DNA of 64,000 nucleotides, taken from contig MNCI01006496.1 of NCBI GenBank assembly GCA_015680685.1, forward strand, positions 100,576 to 164,575. The letters run 5' to 3'. Of this stretch, positions 12,292-22,300 are shown one piece after another. Each line of letters starts with the position of its first letter. The first letter of the stretch is position 1. A model generated the notes under the pieces. That model was not told the DNA's origin. It did no database searches and worked only from the letters and a program-made list of their open reading frames with translations. This DNA is from Gnetum montanum (lineage: Eukaryota; Streptophyta; Gnetopsida; Gnetales; Gnetaceae). The position numbers and the translations under genes were made by a program.

Positions 12292-13330
12292 TGTGGAACT
12301 TTTGGTTTTGGTATGTCAAAATATTAAGAAAAATGGAAGACAAATTTGTTTGCATGTCTCTAATTTTTGTGCTTGCATAACAAAAATGAGCAAGGAATGA
12401 AGGATTCATCATACAAAGGAAGATGAAGAAAGATGTCTTTAGGAAACAACATACATATTGGTAGAATTGAAGTGGTTTAAGGAAAATACATCTTTAAGAA
12501 ACAATAGATGTCTTTCTCTAGGTAAAGATGTCTTCATCGAATGAAGGCTAGTACTAGAAAAATGTCTTTCACAAGACAAAGGTGTCTTGTAGAATGGAGA
12601 TGTTAGAAAGAAATCTTTCACGAAACAAAGACATCTTTCTAGAATTAAAGGAAAATTTAGAGAGACATCTCAAACATGAATAAGATGTCTCCCATGACCA
12701 TTAATGACTATTGGCTAGACATTGAACGAGTTCCAAGATGGATTTAGAAACATGATAGATATAAGAAGACTTGATGTGCATTTGGAAAAGTGCAAGCATT
12801 ATTGTATTCATTGTATAATCATTTTTAATCATTGAATTCTTTATTACTTCACATTGTCTTATCATTTTGGCATTGTAAAGTGTGTTGTACCTAACTATAT
12901 AAGGATCAGAAAATTGAGCTACAATTATCCCTTGTAATTCTTGTTCTTGTTGCCCTGTAGGGTTGATGTGATTGAGCTTACCAGGATCCTACAAGATTGA
13001 GTTTTTGGTGTTATGGTACAATGCTCTGGTGCAAAGCTCAAGATTATAAATGTTGTTGAAGCCTTGAAATCATATTTCCAAGCCTAACAAGACCTTGTAG
13101 GGTTGAGTGATTGGTGCTACAGTACAACACTTTGGAGTGGGGCTTCAAGATTGTAAAGTGTGTGGATCCCTCAACCACATTTTAAGAGAAAAAAATTCTA
13201 GAGTTGTGCTTGTGATCTATCCTTTGAGTGTGGACTATCCAAGTTGGGGAACCATGTTAAAATTGAATGTGTATATATCATTAAGTTTGAAATTGGGAAA
13301 CTTATTCATTCTCCCCTTCTAAGTTCAACA
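12292..13330 (+). repeat. 5' LTR of Sirevirus element
   Basis: Starts TGTGGAAC, ends TTCAACA, 1,039 bp, homologous along its length to 17,289-18,358. U3 (about 12,430-12,690) holds about nine copies of AGATGTCT or its complement AGACATCT. A TATA box lies at 12,896-12,903. Confidence 0.9.
12896..12903 (+). promoter_or_regulatory. LTR TATA box
   Basis: TATATAAG in the 5' LTR. The 3' LTR has CTATAAAAGG at the same place (about 17,924-17,933), with conserved flanks GTGTTGTACCTAA and GGATCAG, supporting it as the retrotransposon promoter. Confidence 0.65.
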
Positions 13331-13339
13331 ATCCTCAAG

Positions 13340-13351
13340 TGGTATCATAGC
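13340..13351 (+). other. Primer-binding site, initiator Met tRNA
   Basis: TGGTATCATAGC matches the plant copia Met-tRNA site TGGTATCAGAGC except for one G-to-T change, nine bases after the LTR. Confidence 0.85.
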
Positions 13352-13653
13352 TTGCTACTCTTGCTTTCTTCAAGAGTGAACATGAAAGGGATACTTAGCA
13401 TCAAATGGAGCCTAATGGACATTATCCACTGATGCATTCAATTCATTTGTCATCTCTTTTATCAAGGTAAGTTTATTATTTCCTTACTTACATTTCAAAA
13501 GATAGAAGACTATGCCTGTAAAGTTAACAATTCTTGTGATTATCAAAATAATGCTTTCTTTGAAATAATTTTGCCATAGCATTCTTTCTTTTCAAAATTT
13601 ATACATTGAAATAAAAGATGCTTTACATGCCAAGGAGATAAAAAACAAAATTC

Positions 13654-13908
13654 TTGATGATGAATGCTCTTACCTCAAAAGAAAAAAAATTAGACCTTAG
13701 GGATGAGTTCCAAAAACTAACAAGAATGTTTGAGCAAATGAATAAGAGCTCTTTGGAGAAATCCATGAATCATAAACAACATTTATCTAGGTTTGGAAAA
13801 TCTTCTAGATCAAATAACTTGAAATGTTTCTTTTATGATAAATATAGTCATGTTCAAGCTTATTGTTATCATAGAATGCTTCTCCAATCTTGGTTTTTGC
13901 AAAACTAG
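13654..13908 (+). pseudogene. Gag C-terminal remnant with a broken zinc knuckle
   Basis: An 85-codon open stretch is all that remains of gag. It is basic and ends with a CCHC-like knuckle: Cys58, Tyr61 in place of the second Cys, His66, Cys71. The Cys-to-Tyr change is one G-to-A base change and should destroy zinc binding. It lies just before the protease, which is where the second knuckle sits in Sirevirus gag. A premature stop follows. The N-terminal two thirds of gag are absent. Confidence 0.75.
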
Positions 13909-13989
13909 CTTAGAAAAAAAACCATGTAGGGTTGGAGAGAGAAAGAAGAAAATATTGAAAATAATTTGATGGCACAAAATACCTTTTCC

Positions 13990-14448
13990 AATGATAATGC
14001 TAGCACATGATATATTGATAGTGGGTGTTCAATGCACATGATAGATGACAAATCCTACTTCACCCACTTCATAGAAAAAAATTATGGTATAGTCACATTT
14101 GGAGATGACATGGAAGCATCCATAATAGGAATTGGTACCACAGGAGGAAAAGGTAAGGGATTACCCATTATGAAAAAAGTGTTTCTTGTTGATGGGTTAA
14201 AACATAATCTTCTTAGTGTGAGTCAACTTTGTGACTCTAATTGTAATGTTACCTTTTCAAACGAAAGTTGTAGAATACAAGATTCACCTACTAGAAATAT
14301 TGTGATTGAAGGATCTAGAAAAGGAAATGTATATACTACTATTTTTGGAAACTCTCCTAACCTTGAATCCAAGTTTTTAGTAAGTTGTGTAGATGATACA
14401 TGCCCTTGGCATAGGAAGTTGGGCTACATCAACAAGGAAATTCTCTAG
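13990..14448 (+). pseudogene. Copia protease and start of pre-integrase region
   Basis: The aspartic protease motif D-S-G-C-S is present (D-S-G at 14,017-14,025), preceded by a TGA at 14,008-14,010 where the family has Trp (TGG). The frame continues through conserved V-T-F-G-D, I-G-I-G and L-L-S-V-S-Q-L-C blocks to the W-H-R-K-L-G of the pre-integrase zinc finger. The second His of that finger is replaced (G-Y-I where G-H is usual). The frame ends at a TAG at 14,446-14,448. Confidence 0.85.
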
Positions 14449-14454
14449 ACCTTA

Positions 14455-15309
14455 GTGACAAAAGAAATGGTGCATGGTCTCCCTCAACTTAAATATTTCA
14501 ACCTAAATACATGTGAAGCCTATCAAATAGGAAAACAAACTAGGGTAAGATTTGATAAAAAAAAATTGTATTTCTACTACTTGTCCCTTAGACTTGATAT
14601 GGATGTAGTTGGTCCAATTCAAACTCTTAGCCTAGGAAAGAAAAGATATTTTGTAACTATTGTTGATGATTATTATTTCTTTACTTGGGTTGCCTTTTAA
14701 TTTCATAAAGATGAAGTGTTTCATCATTTTTTGAAAAATAGCAATTAGATCTAGAAAGAAAAAGGAGATAGTATTAAGGTTATTAGTAATGATGATGGAG
14801 GTGAGTTTAAAAATGAAAAATTATAACAATGTTGTCTAATGAATGACATTCTACATCAATTCTCTACTACAAGAAATCCTCAACAAAGTGGTGTAGCTGA
14901 ACAAAAGAACAGAATCTTAAACGAGATGGGGAGAATGATATTAAATGATTGGGATCTTCCTCACCACTTATGGGCTGAAGTTATCAACACTACCTATTAC
15001 ATGTCCAACAAAGTTCTAGTAAGAAGATTCATTTCCAAAACCCTTTATGAATTGTGGACTGGTAGAAAGCCCTTAGTAGCTTACTTTCATGTTTTTGGTT
15101 CAAAATGCTATATCCTAAATGATAAAGATACCTTGAGAAATTTTGATGCAATAATTGATGAAGGAAGTTTCTTAGGCTATTCTCTAGTTTGTAGGGTGCA
15201 TAGAGTGTTTAACAAAAGAAATAATATGGTAGAGGAAACCATGAACATCAAAATAGATGACTATAACATTACTTGTGCTCAACCTGATGACGAAGATGTT
15301 CCTATTTAG
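14455..15309 (+). pseudogene. Copia integrase
   Basis: The end of the HHCC finger has C-E-A-Y, where the second Cys has become Tyr. The catalytic D-D-E residues are recognisable: Asp at about 14,602 in D-M-D-V-V-G-P; Asp at 14,791-14,793 in N-D-D-G-G-E-F; Glu at 14,899-14,901 in G-V-A-E-Q-K-N-R. The region between the two Asps has several stops (about 14,698-14,826). The C-terminal part is open for 156 codons (14,839-15,309) and keeps the P-H-H-L-W-A-E and G-S-K-C-Y blocks. All three catalytic residues survive but the frame does not. Confidence 0.88.
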
Positions 15310-15545
15310 AAATTGTCCAACCCAACTTTAGTACAAAATGACAAGAATTCAAAATCTAGTAGTGAACATGAAGAGGAAGAAAATGATGATGATCAAGAAA
15401 TATCTCCCACTCTACTAAAAATGCCTAGACTTAGCAAAACTCACTCTATTAATGATGTAAGTGGAGAAGTTGAAAATGGTGTTCATAATAGAAGCTAAAT
15501 TAATGAGATCTATGCCTTTTCCACAACTTTAACCCAAAAGTTTTA
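15310..15545 (+). pseudogene. Acidic linker between integrase and RT
   Basis: Follows the integrase after a single stop. It is rich in Glu, Asp, Ser and Asn, as usual for the spacer between integrase and RT in copia polyproteins. Open for 61 codons. Confidence 0.6.
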
Positions 15546-16500
15546 AGGAAGATAAAAGAGAGGAAGGATGGATTTTAGCTATGCAAGATGAACTTATTGA
15601 ATTTGCTAGAAATGATGTATGGGAATTAACACCTAGGCCTACTAATAAAGCTATTATTCCGACTAAATGGGTCTTTAGAAACAAGACTGATTAAATAGAA
15701 ACATCATAAAGAACAAGGCTAGATTGGTTGCCAAAGGATACAACCAATAAGAAGGAATAGACTTTGATGAAAATTTTACTCCTATTGCTAGGTTGAATCT
15801 ATTAGAATTCTTCTACTCATGAAAGTATCAAGAACATCAAACTTTATAAAATGGATGTCAAAAGCACATTCCTGAATGAAACCATACAAGAAGAATTTTA
15901 TATTAAACAACCTAAAGGATTTGTTACTTCCATCAAGACCGATTATGTCTACAAACTCAAGAAGGCTTTCTATGGTCTTAAACAAGCTCTAAGAGCTTGG
16001 CATGGAAGTATTTCCCAACATCTCATATATAATGGGTTTGAAAGAGGTAAGGTTGACATTATTAAAAGAAAAGAAAAAGTTCTCATAATTGTTCAAATAT
16101 ATGTTGATGATATTATTTTTGGTGCCACTAATGAAATCCTTTTCAAGAAGTTTTGTAATCTCATGCAATTTGAATTTGAAATAAGCATGATGGAGAACTC
16201 AAGAACTTTCCTATGTTTCAAATCTATCAGACAACTGATGGAGCATTCTTATGTCAAACCAAGTATGTAAAAGATCTTTTGCTAAAATATGGCTTGGTTG
16301 ATGTTAAAGTTAAAAATACTCTAATGGATACAAATTCTAAACTTGTTAAAGTTGACCAAGGTAAGCCAGTTGATCCCAAGCTTTATAGAGGTATGATTGG
16401 TAATTTTCTTTATCTAATTGCAAGTTGACCAGATATAGCTTTAAGTGTAGGATTTTATGCTAGATATCAATTAGCTCTAAAATATTCTCTCACTAATAGG
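15546..16500 (+). pseudogene. Copia reverse transcriptase
   Basis: RT_2-type reverse transcriptase in broken frames. Recognisable blocks in order are W-I-L-A-M-Q-D-E-L, K-W-V-F-R-N-K, K-A-R-L-V-A-K-G-Y, M-D-V-K-S-T-F-L-N, K-A-F-Y-G-L-K-Q-A and the catalytic Y-V-D-D (about 16,100-16,111), then L-Y-R-G-M-I-G. The catalytic Asp pair is intact. There are stops near 15,690 and 15,750, a frameshift near 15,830, another near 16,215-16,265, and a stop at 16,426 where TGA replaces the usual Arg codon CGA before P-D-I-A. Confidence 0.9.
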
Positions 16501-17000
16501 CTATTAAAAGAATCTTTCACTACCTAAAGGTACTGCTAACTAAGGCCTTTGGTATCAAAAGGATTCCTCCCTTGATCTTGCTTGTTATTATGATGTAGAT
16601 TGGACAAGATGTTTTGATGATCATTATAGCACAAGTGGTAATTGTTTCTTCTTAGAAAGAAGTCTCATTTCTTGGATAACCAAGAAGCAAACCTCTACAA
16701 CTCTTTTAATTATAAAAGTTGAATACATCTCTATGGTAGTTGTTGTGCTCAATTACTTTGGATGAAGGATATTCTCAAAGATATAGGAGTAAACGTAGAC
16801 TCAACTCCTATTTACTATGATAACAAGAGTTCCATCAACATGACCAAGAATCCAATCCAAAATTCTTGTACTAAACATATTAATATTTTCCATCATTTCA
16901 TATGGGAGCATACAGAGTGTGGTCATGTTAGACTAGAATTCATTAGAATTGAAATTCAACTAGCTAATGCCTTCACAAAACCCTTAGATGAACATTGATT
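16501..17000 (+). pseudogene. Copia RNase H
   Basis: After a damaged stretch, D-V-D-W (about 16,594-16,605) and S-W-I-T-K-K-Q mark the start of the RNase H domain. The C-terminal half (16,762-16,998) is open for 78 codons with D-N-K-S-S-I-N-M, K-H-I-N-I and F-T-K-P-L, matching the copia RNase H tail in which D-N-x-S and H-I are conserved. The polyprotein ends at the TGA at 16,999. Confidence 0.85.
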
Positions 17001-17150
17001 GACATCTCTATGCAAGGATATGTGGATAAGACCTTGTCTTGTTGTGAGTATTTTCATTATTTATATTATTACTCCAAATAAAACAAAATAAAAAAGAAAT
17101 AACAAATCCAAAGCACCAAAAAAAATTTATTTTTTCTGTGCATCTATTTA

Positions 17151-17288
17151 GGGGGAGTTTGCCTCACCTTTTGGGTTATGTCCAAAAAGGGGAAGAAGTA
17201 GGTAAAAGGTGTTATTATTGTGTTTTTATTAGTGGGACAAGACTAACCAATTTTCATAAGTTTTGGCCATTACCAAGATGGTGGAGAT
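17151..17288 (+). other. Purine tracts before the 3' LTR
   Basis: GGGGGAG at 17,151-17,157 and GGTGGAGAT directly before the 3' LTR (17,280-17,288). The second is the likely plus-strand primer. More than one tract near the 3' LTR is a described trait of Sireviruses. Confidence 0.6.
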
Positions 17289-18358
17289 TGTGGGCCTTTT
17301 GATTTTGGTATGTCAAAATGTTAAGAAAAATGGAAGACAAGTTTGTTTGAATGTTTGTGATTGTTGTGCTTGTAGGAAAAAATTGAGAAAGGCTATGGGT
17401 AAGAAATGAAGGATTCATCATGCAAAGGAAGATGAAGAAAGATGTCTTTGAGAAATAGTAGATGTCTTGGTAGAATTGAAGTGGTTTCAAGTAAAGATGT
17501 TTTCAAGAAACAACAAACATCTTTCTTTAGGTAAAGACATCTTCATCATAAAAAGACATTTTCATTAAATGAAGGCTAGTACCAGAAAGACATATTTCAC
17601 AAGACAAAGACATCTTTCAGAATGAAGACTTCAAAAATATGTTTATTATAAAACAAAGATGTCTTCCCAGAATTAAAGGAAAATTTATAGAGACATCTTA
17701 GGCACAAAGAAGATGTCTCCCATGACCATTAGTGGCTATAAGCTAGCCATTGCATGAGTTCCAAGATGGATTTAGAAACACAATAACTATTAGAAGACGT
17801 GATGTGCATTGAAAAATGTGCAATTCTTGTTTGTATTCATTGTATCATCATTTATAATCATTGAACTCTCTATTTCTCCTCATTATCTTATCATTTTGAA
17901 ATTGTAAAATGTGTTGTACCTAACTATAAAAGGATCAGCAAATTAAGCTACAATTATCCTTTGTAATTCTTGTTCTTGTTGACTTGTGGGGTTGATGTGA
18001 TTGAGCTTGTTGGGATCCTATGGGATTGAATTGTTGGTGTTGTGGTAGAACACTTTGGTGCAGAGCTCAAGATTGTAAATGTTGTGGAAGGCTTAAACCA
18101 CATTTTCAAGCCTAATGGGACCTTATGGGATTGAGTGATTGGTGCTACGGTACAACACCCAGGAGTGGGACTTAAAGACTATATAGGATGTGGATCCTTC
18201 AACCACATTTGAAGAGAAAAAAAGTCCAGAGGTATGCTTGCAATCTACACTTCGAGTGTGGATTACCCAAGTTGGGGAATCATGTTAAAATTTAGTGTGT
18301 GTATATCATTAAGTTTGAAATTGGAAAACTTATTCAGCTCCCCTATCTAAGTTTAACA
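17289..18358 (+). repeat. 3' LTR of Sirevirus element
   Basis: Starts TGTGGGCC, ends TTTAACA, 1,070 bp, homologous to 12,292-13,330 with many substitutions and small indels, so the insertion is old. Carries the same AGATGTCT cluster and TATA box. Confidence 0.9.
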
Positions 18359-20168
18359 ATCATTAGGCCTTGTAAGAAAATATGGTAGCAAAATGTGGAA
18401 TGATCATAGCTGGTTTTCAACATTGGCCCTAGCTTGAAAATTCACAGCAGGCATTATGAAAATTCAACATCCAAACATCTGTAACTTTCATGATGAAGTT
18501 TTTATTGCAATGGGATAAGTGGTAGTAATGGGTTTTCAAGGTTTTTTTCTAAGAAAGGTAAATTTGAAGCTAGGAGGCAACAATGGCAAGGATGGTTATA
18601 GGATTGGATGTAGAAATTAGGTGGAGGCCCTCCTTCTAGTGCCAAAAAATTGTTGCAACCAGAAAATGTGGTCATTGGAAAATTGAAAATTCTAGCATAG
18701 CAACCTTAACTCCAAATTCCTAGGGACTTCGAAAAATGGGATTTACGGTGCCTTGGATGGTCTGATAGATCACCCAAGGACTTAGAGAATTTAAAATGAA
18801 TAATGCAAAAAGAAAATAACAAAGCTAAACAACCAAGAGAAAATACAAATTGCAAACAAAACTAAAAGCTTAAAACTTTATTAAAAAATAAAGAATGAGT
18901 TCAAAAGGTATGTACAAGAAGTGCCCGTAGGAGTGCAAAGGAGGATTCACTTGGATGGGGGTTCAAAGTTCATTGAAGCTGAGGAAATCTATTTCATGAT
19001 CTAGATGCTCTACCACTCTCAGTGTTATCAAAACCTCTTTTGATACTACTCTAGATCTACAATGTTGGTTACTACTGGGGGGAGGGGGGAAGGGGCATTG
19101 AGAAATTTGAGAGATTTGAGTTTCCAAAGTAGGAAATGTTAGGAGTGGAGGTTCCCAGGAGCACATCGTAGAAGCCACAAGCTCACAAATCCCAAGGGGG
19201 GTAATAAGGGTTATAAGGCCACAGGGGTTCCATGTTGAGGGTATCTGAGAAGTTGCATTTTTATAAGTGTGAAAGAGTCTCAAATGCTACAAATGCCAAA
19301 GCATATAAATGCCAAATCTGTTGAACCTGAAAATGATGTTGGGATTTAGATTTTATAAGTTTTGGGAATGAATGAGGCTACAAAATGGCTATGATTTAGT
19401 TGTAATTTGGGTGCAAATTGGCTAACAAATTGCTGAAAAGTTTTTCCATGTATAGGTGAGATGGGTGCCCAAATTGAAGGGGCAGGGAGAGGGTCATTGT
19501 GGGCAGGCGTAGGGGAGGGGGTGGGTTACTATGTATAGAAAGTGCCATACCCTCATGGACATTCTATTTACTATAAATAGTAATGGGGAAACACCATTCA
19601 CATTGGCCTTATTATTCCATGCTGGGCCTTCAACCTTCTACATTGGTATGCAAGATCCTAGGTAGAATTGATGCAACATTGAAATTATGATAATGCTGGT
19701 TCTATGCTAGGGGAATGATGCATCAATGCTAGGAGGATGGAATCAATGTTGGGGAAGAAGGTCAAACCATCCTCCACACTGTGCATGATGATTGCCACTT
19801 CCTCCATGCTAGGAGAAGGTGGCTTGTACTCCTCTAGGCTACGGGTAGGTGAACCACACCTCCCATACATGCATCTCTAGTGTAGAAAGTGCTATATCCC
19901 CCATAAAACCCATCAAATTATCATTTTTGACATCTCAAAAGGAATTTTAACCCCTAAGCCGAAATATAGATAGTACATGACATTTTCCACTTGGAGGATG
20001 AGGCTTTTACTACTTATGTGGCATTTTAAGCCCCAAAAGTACGAGATATATGAGATTTTCCCTCATGGATTACAATCTTCATGTTTACAATGAAGTTTTG
20101 GCTTGGCTTTTATGGATTAAAGGTTACATGAAAAATGGTTACAACATGCAAATTTTGGTGGTGTTTCA
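18359..20168 (-). repeat. Probable gypsy LTR, part 2, or other LTR-like DNA
   Basis: No gene. The stretch continues the context broken by the copia insertion. It contains a second TTACTATAAATAGTAA (about 19,560) and several ATGCTAGG-type short repeats (19,690-19,850). Its right end, GGTGGTGTTTCA, read on the minus strand starts TGAAACACCACC, a plausible TG LTR start; the same end occurs at 59,648. The minus-strand frame at 18,963-19,283 (106 codons) has no recognisable domain. Confidence 0.35.
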
Positions 20169-21735
20169 ATACCAAGATCAAGTATGGAGACTTTTGGAAA
20201 CCAAAGTCTCTCATTAGTAGCATCTATGATATAAGATATTTTTCAAAATTTTCAATGTAGATACCAACATAATAATGTTTCTTTAGATGTTCAACAAAGA
20301 GCTTCTTGTCAAAAAATAAGAGTCAAGGTCCTTGAAGTACATGAAGCCACTACATACCAGTTAAGGGTCCAAAACAAGATTTATCAATATTCATTAAAAA
20401 TATTTCAAAACCATTTGGTTTTTTATTACATGCATAATATCTTCATCATTTGAGTTGGATCATAAGGTATATCTTTGTTCTAATTGTTGTGAAATAATAC
20501 AAACTAATTGAACCCTACCTAGCGAGATGAATGGGATGTCCACACTTTGGCTGGGACATCTCAAGGGGGATGTCTCACAAAACAATGGGATGTACCAACA
20601 AGTTGTTGGATATTTTTGTGTTGCAAGGATGAAAGTTTAGAGGGAATGTTTCCATGGATAATTAGACTTATGAAATAATAAAATTTCATGGAAAATAATA
20701 AAAAGTCTTACCTCTAGTTACATAGATTAATATTGAGAGATTATGAAGTATATGTAGTTTTAGAGTGAGGCTTTCTCTCTAGAGTTCCTCTATGATCAGT
20801 ACAAATTTTTTGTATCTTAAGTGTTTGATTTCCTTTTATGAAATTATTTTTATTATTTCTTTCTTCCTCCCATTTTTGTTTGATCCTCCATATCTTTTTG
20901 ACTTGCAAGGTATTTTTTCTAGGCACCTTTGGATAAGACAAAGTAGTCAATTTATAATGCTTTAATCATAAATAATAATGAGAATTCTTATGGCCAAAAT
21001 TACCATAATAAAAACACATATTATTTCTCATTTAGGTTGCATGTTCAAACTTGGGTGTATATCTCCAATTTGGTGAAGTGCTTGTAGATGTCTCATAGTG
21101 GGAATGTCTTCTTCCTTTGCTTAGATCTTCTCCTTGTCCTAGCATGATTTGTTGAGTCTCATTTTCCTTTTTTAACCTATCATTGATGAACTTAAAATAT
21201 GCAAGATCCTTATTAATCTACTCATAAGAAAGGATTAGTTTTTGATTCGTAGCTATTAGATTTGAGTTTTCCTTTGCAAGATCTATGCATTTCTAGTTTA
21301 GTTGAGAAACTTCTAGTTCTTTTTCTTTTAAGTCCTTTTTCAATTTAGAGAAAAATTTTTGAAAGGAAATAATTTCATTACATAGTAGATCATATCTTTA
21401 TTTGATGGTACCCTCACATTCTTCATCTTCTTTTATAGTATTGGATATGGAAGCTTCATGTGCAAGAGCTATGCAGACAAGATGTGAGTTTGTTGATGTG
21501 TCATTAGTTTTTCTTTCCTAATCTCATAATCCCAGTTGGTGTGGATATTTTTTTCCTTCTTATGTTCTTAAGCTTGATCATCAAATATTGGATCATTGAT
21601 CAGTTCTTGATTGCTCAAGGCTATGCACAAAAGATGTGAATCTTTGGGTGTATTGTTTATTTCCTCTTCATCATCCCAAATTGTATAGATGTTACTTCTT
21701 ATTTCTTCATCATACTCTTTCTATTGTAACTTGTA
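20169..21735 (-). pseudogene. Sirevirus gag C-terminal fragment and 3' internal DNA
   Basis: Read on the minus strand, the part at about 20,970-21,735 matches the C-terminal half of the gag relic at 24,982-25,750. There is an Asp/Glu-rich segment, a coiled-coil-like stretch and a broken second zinc knuckle at 20,971-21,023 (C-F-Y-Y then G-H, with the second and last Cys lost). The frame has many stops. 20,169-20,950 is homologous in part to non-coding internal DNA at 23.66 and 24.2 kb. At about 21,735 the gag sequence runs directly into an LTR fragment, so everything upstream in the element is gone. Confidence 0.6.
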
Positions 21736-22287
21736 ACATACAAATGATATAATATAAAGAATAAAAATGCTACACAAGATTTTTATAGTGAAGGTTCAAT
21801 TATGTCAATAGTGCTACTCTTTCCCAAGCCATTACGCCTTCTTTTATAGCTCTTCTTGGCACTTTTTAACAATTGGAATTCATACAATGGCTACTAATGG
21901 CTAGTTAGGACATCCCATTTGAACTTGAGACATCTTACTAAATTTTTTGGACTTGTAGCTAAGATGTCCTCTATTAATGTACTCCATTTCGGCCAAGACA
22001 TCTTTTGCTTCTTGGAGACGTCTTCTATACTTTTGAACTTTTTTTGTAAGGCTTCCCCTTGCTGATTTGGATTCTATTCAATCCTTGTAGCATCTTCATC
22101 TAAATCATAGCCTTCATCTTTATCCATGCTTATCCATGCTCCCTTGAGTCCTTGTAGTGTCTACTTTGACATCTGTTAGTAGATCTCACTTATTGAGTTT
22201 TCATTCATTCCCTACAAAATCATGACATTCCACAACATTATATGTCCTCCATTTTCCTTAAGGTCTTGACACATAAAAAGGTCAACA
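21736..22287 (-). repeat. Partial 3' LTR of Sirevirus copy B
   Basis: Read on the minus strand it starts TGTTGACC, as does the 5' LTR ending at 27,236, and shares blocks with that LTR (GACATCTT runs, TCTTCATCT, TTTATCCATGC). Only about 550 of 1,211 bp are present; the rest was lost at the junction with the neighbouring gag fragment. Confidence 0.7.
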
Positions 22288-22300
22288 ATATTCCCCTTTT
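22288..22300 (-). other. Polypurine tract of copy B
   Basis: Minus strand reads AAAAGGGGAATAT immediately before the LTR start TGTTGACC, as expected for the plus-strand primer. Confidence 0.65.

Larger units (their letters stand above)
12292..18358 (+). mobile_element. Sirevirus-type Ty1-copia element, decayed but with all pol domains
   Basis: The element has two LTRs (12,292-13,330 and 17,289-18,358), a Met-tRNA primer site, a gag remnant, protease, integrase, reverse transcriptase and RNase H in copia order, and a purine tract before the 3' LTR. The interior (about 3.96 kb) is short because most of gag, including any UBN2 domain, is missing between 13.35 and 13.65 kb. Every pol domain carries stops or frameshifts, so it is dead as it stands. 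Sirevirus placement rests on the protease and pre-integrase sequence and on the related two-knuckle gag of its neighbours. The hexamer TAGGCC lies just outside both ends but offset by 1 and 5 bp, so the target duplication is not settled. Confidence 0.88.
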
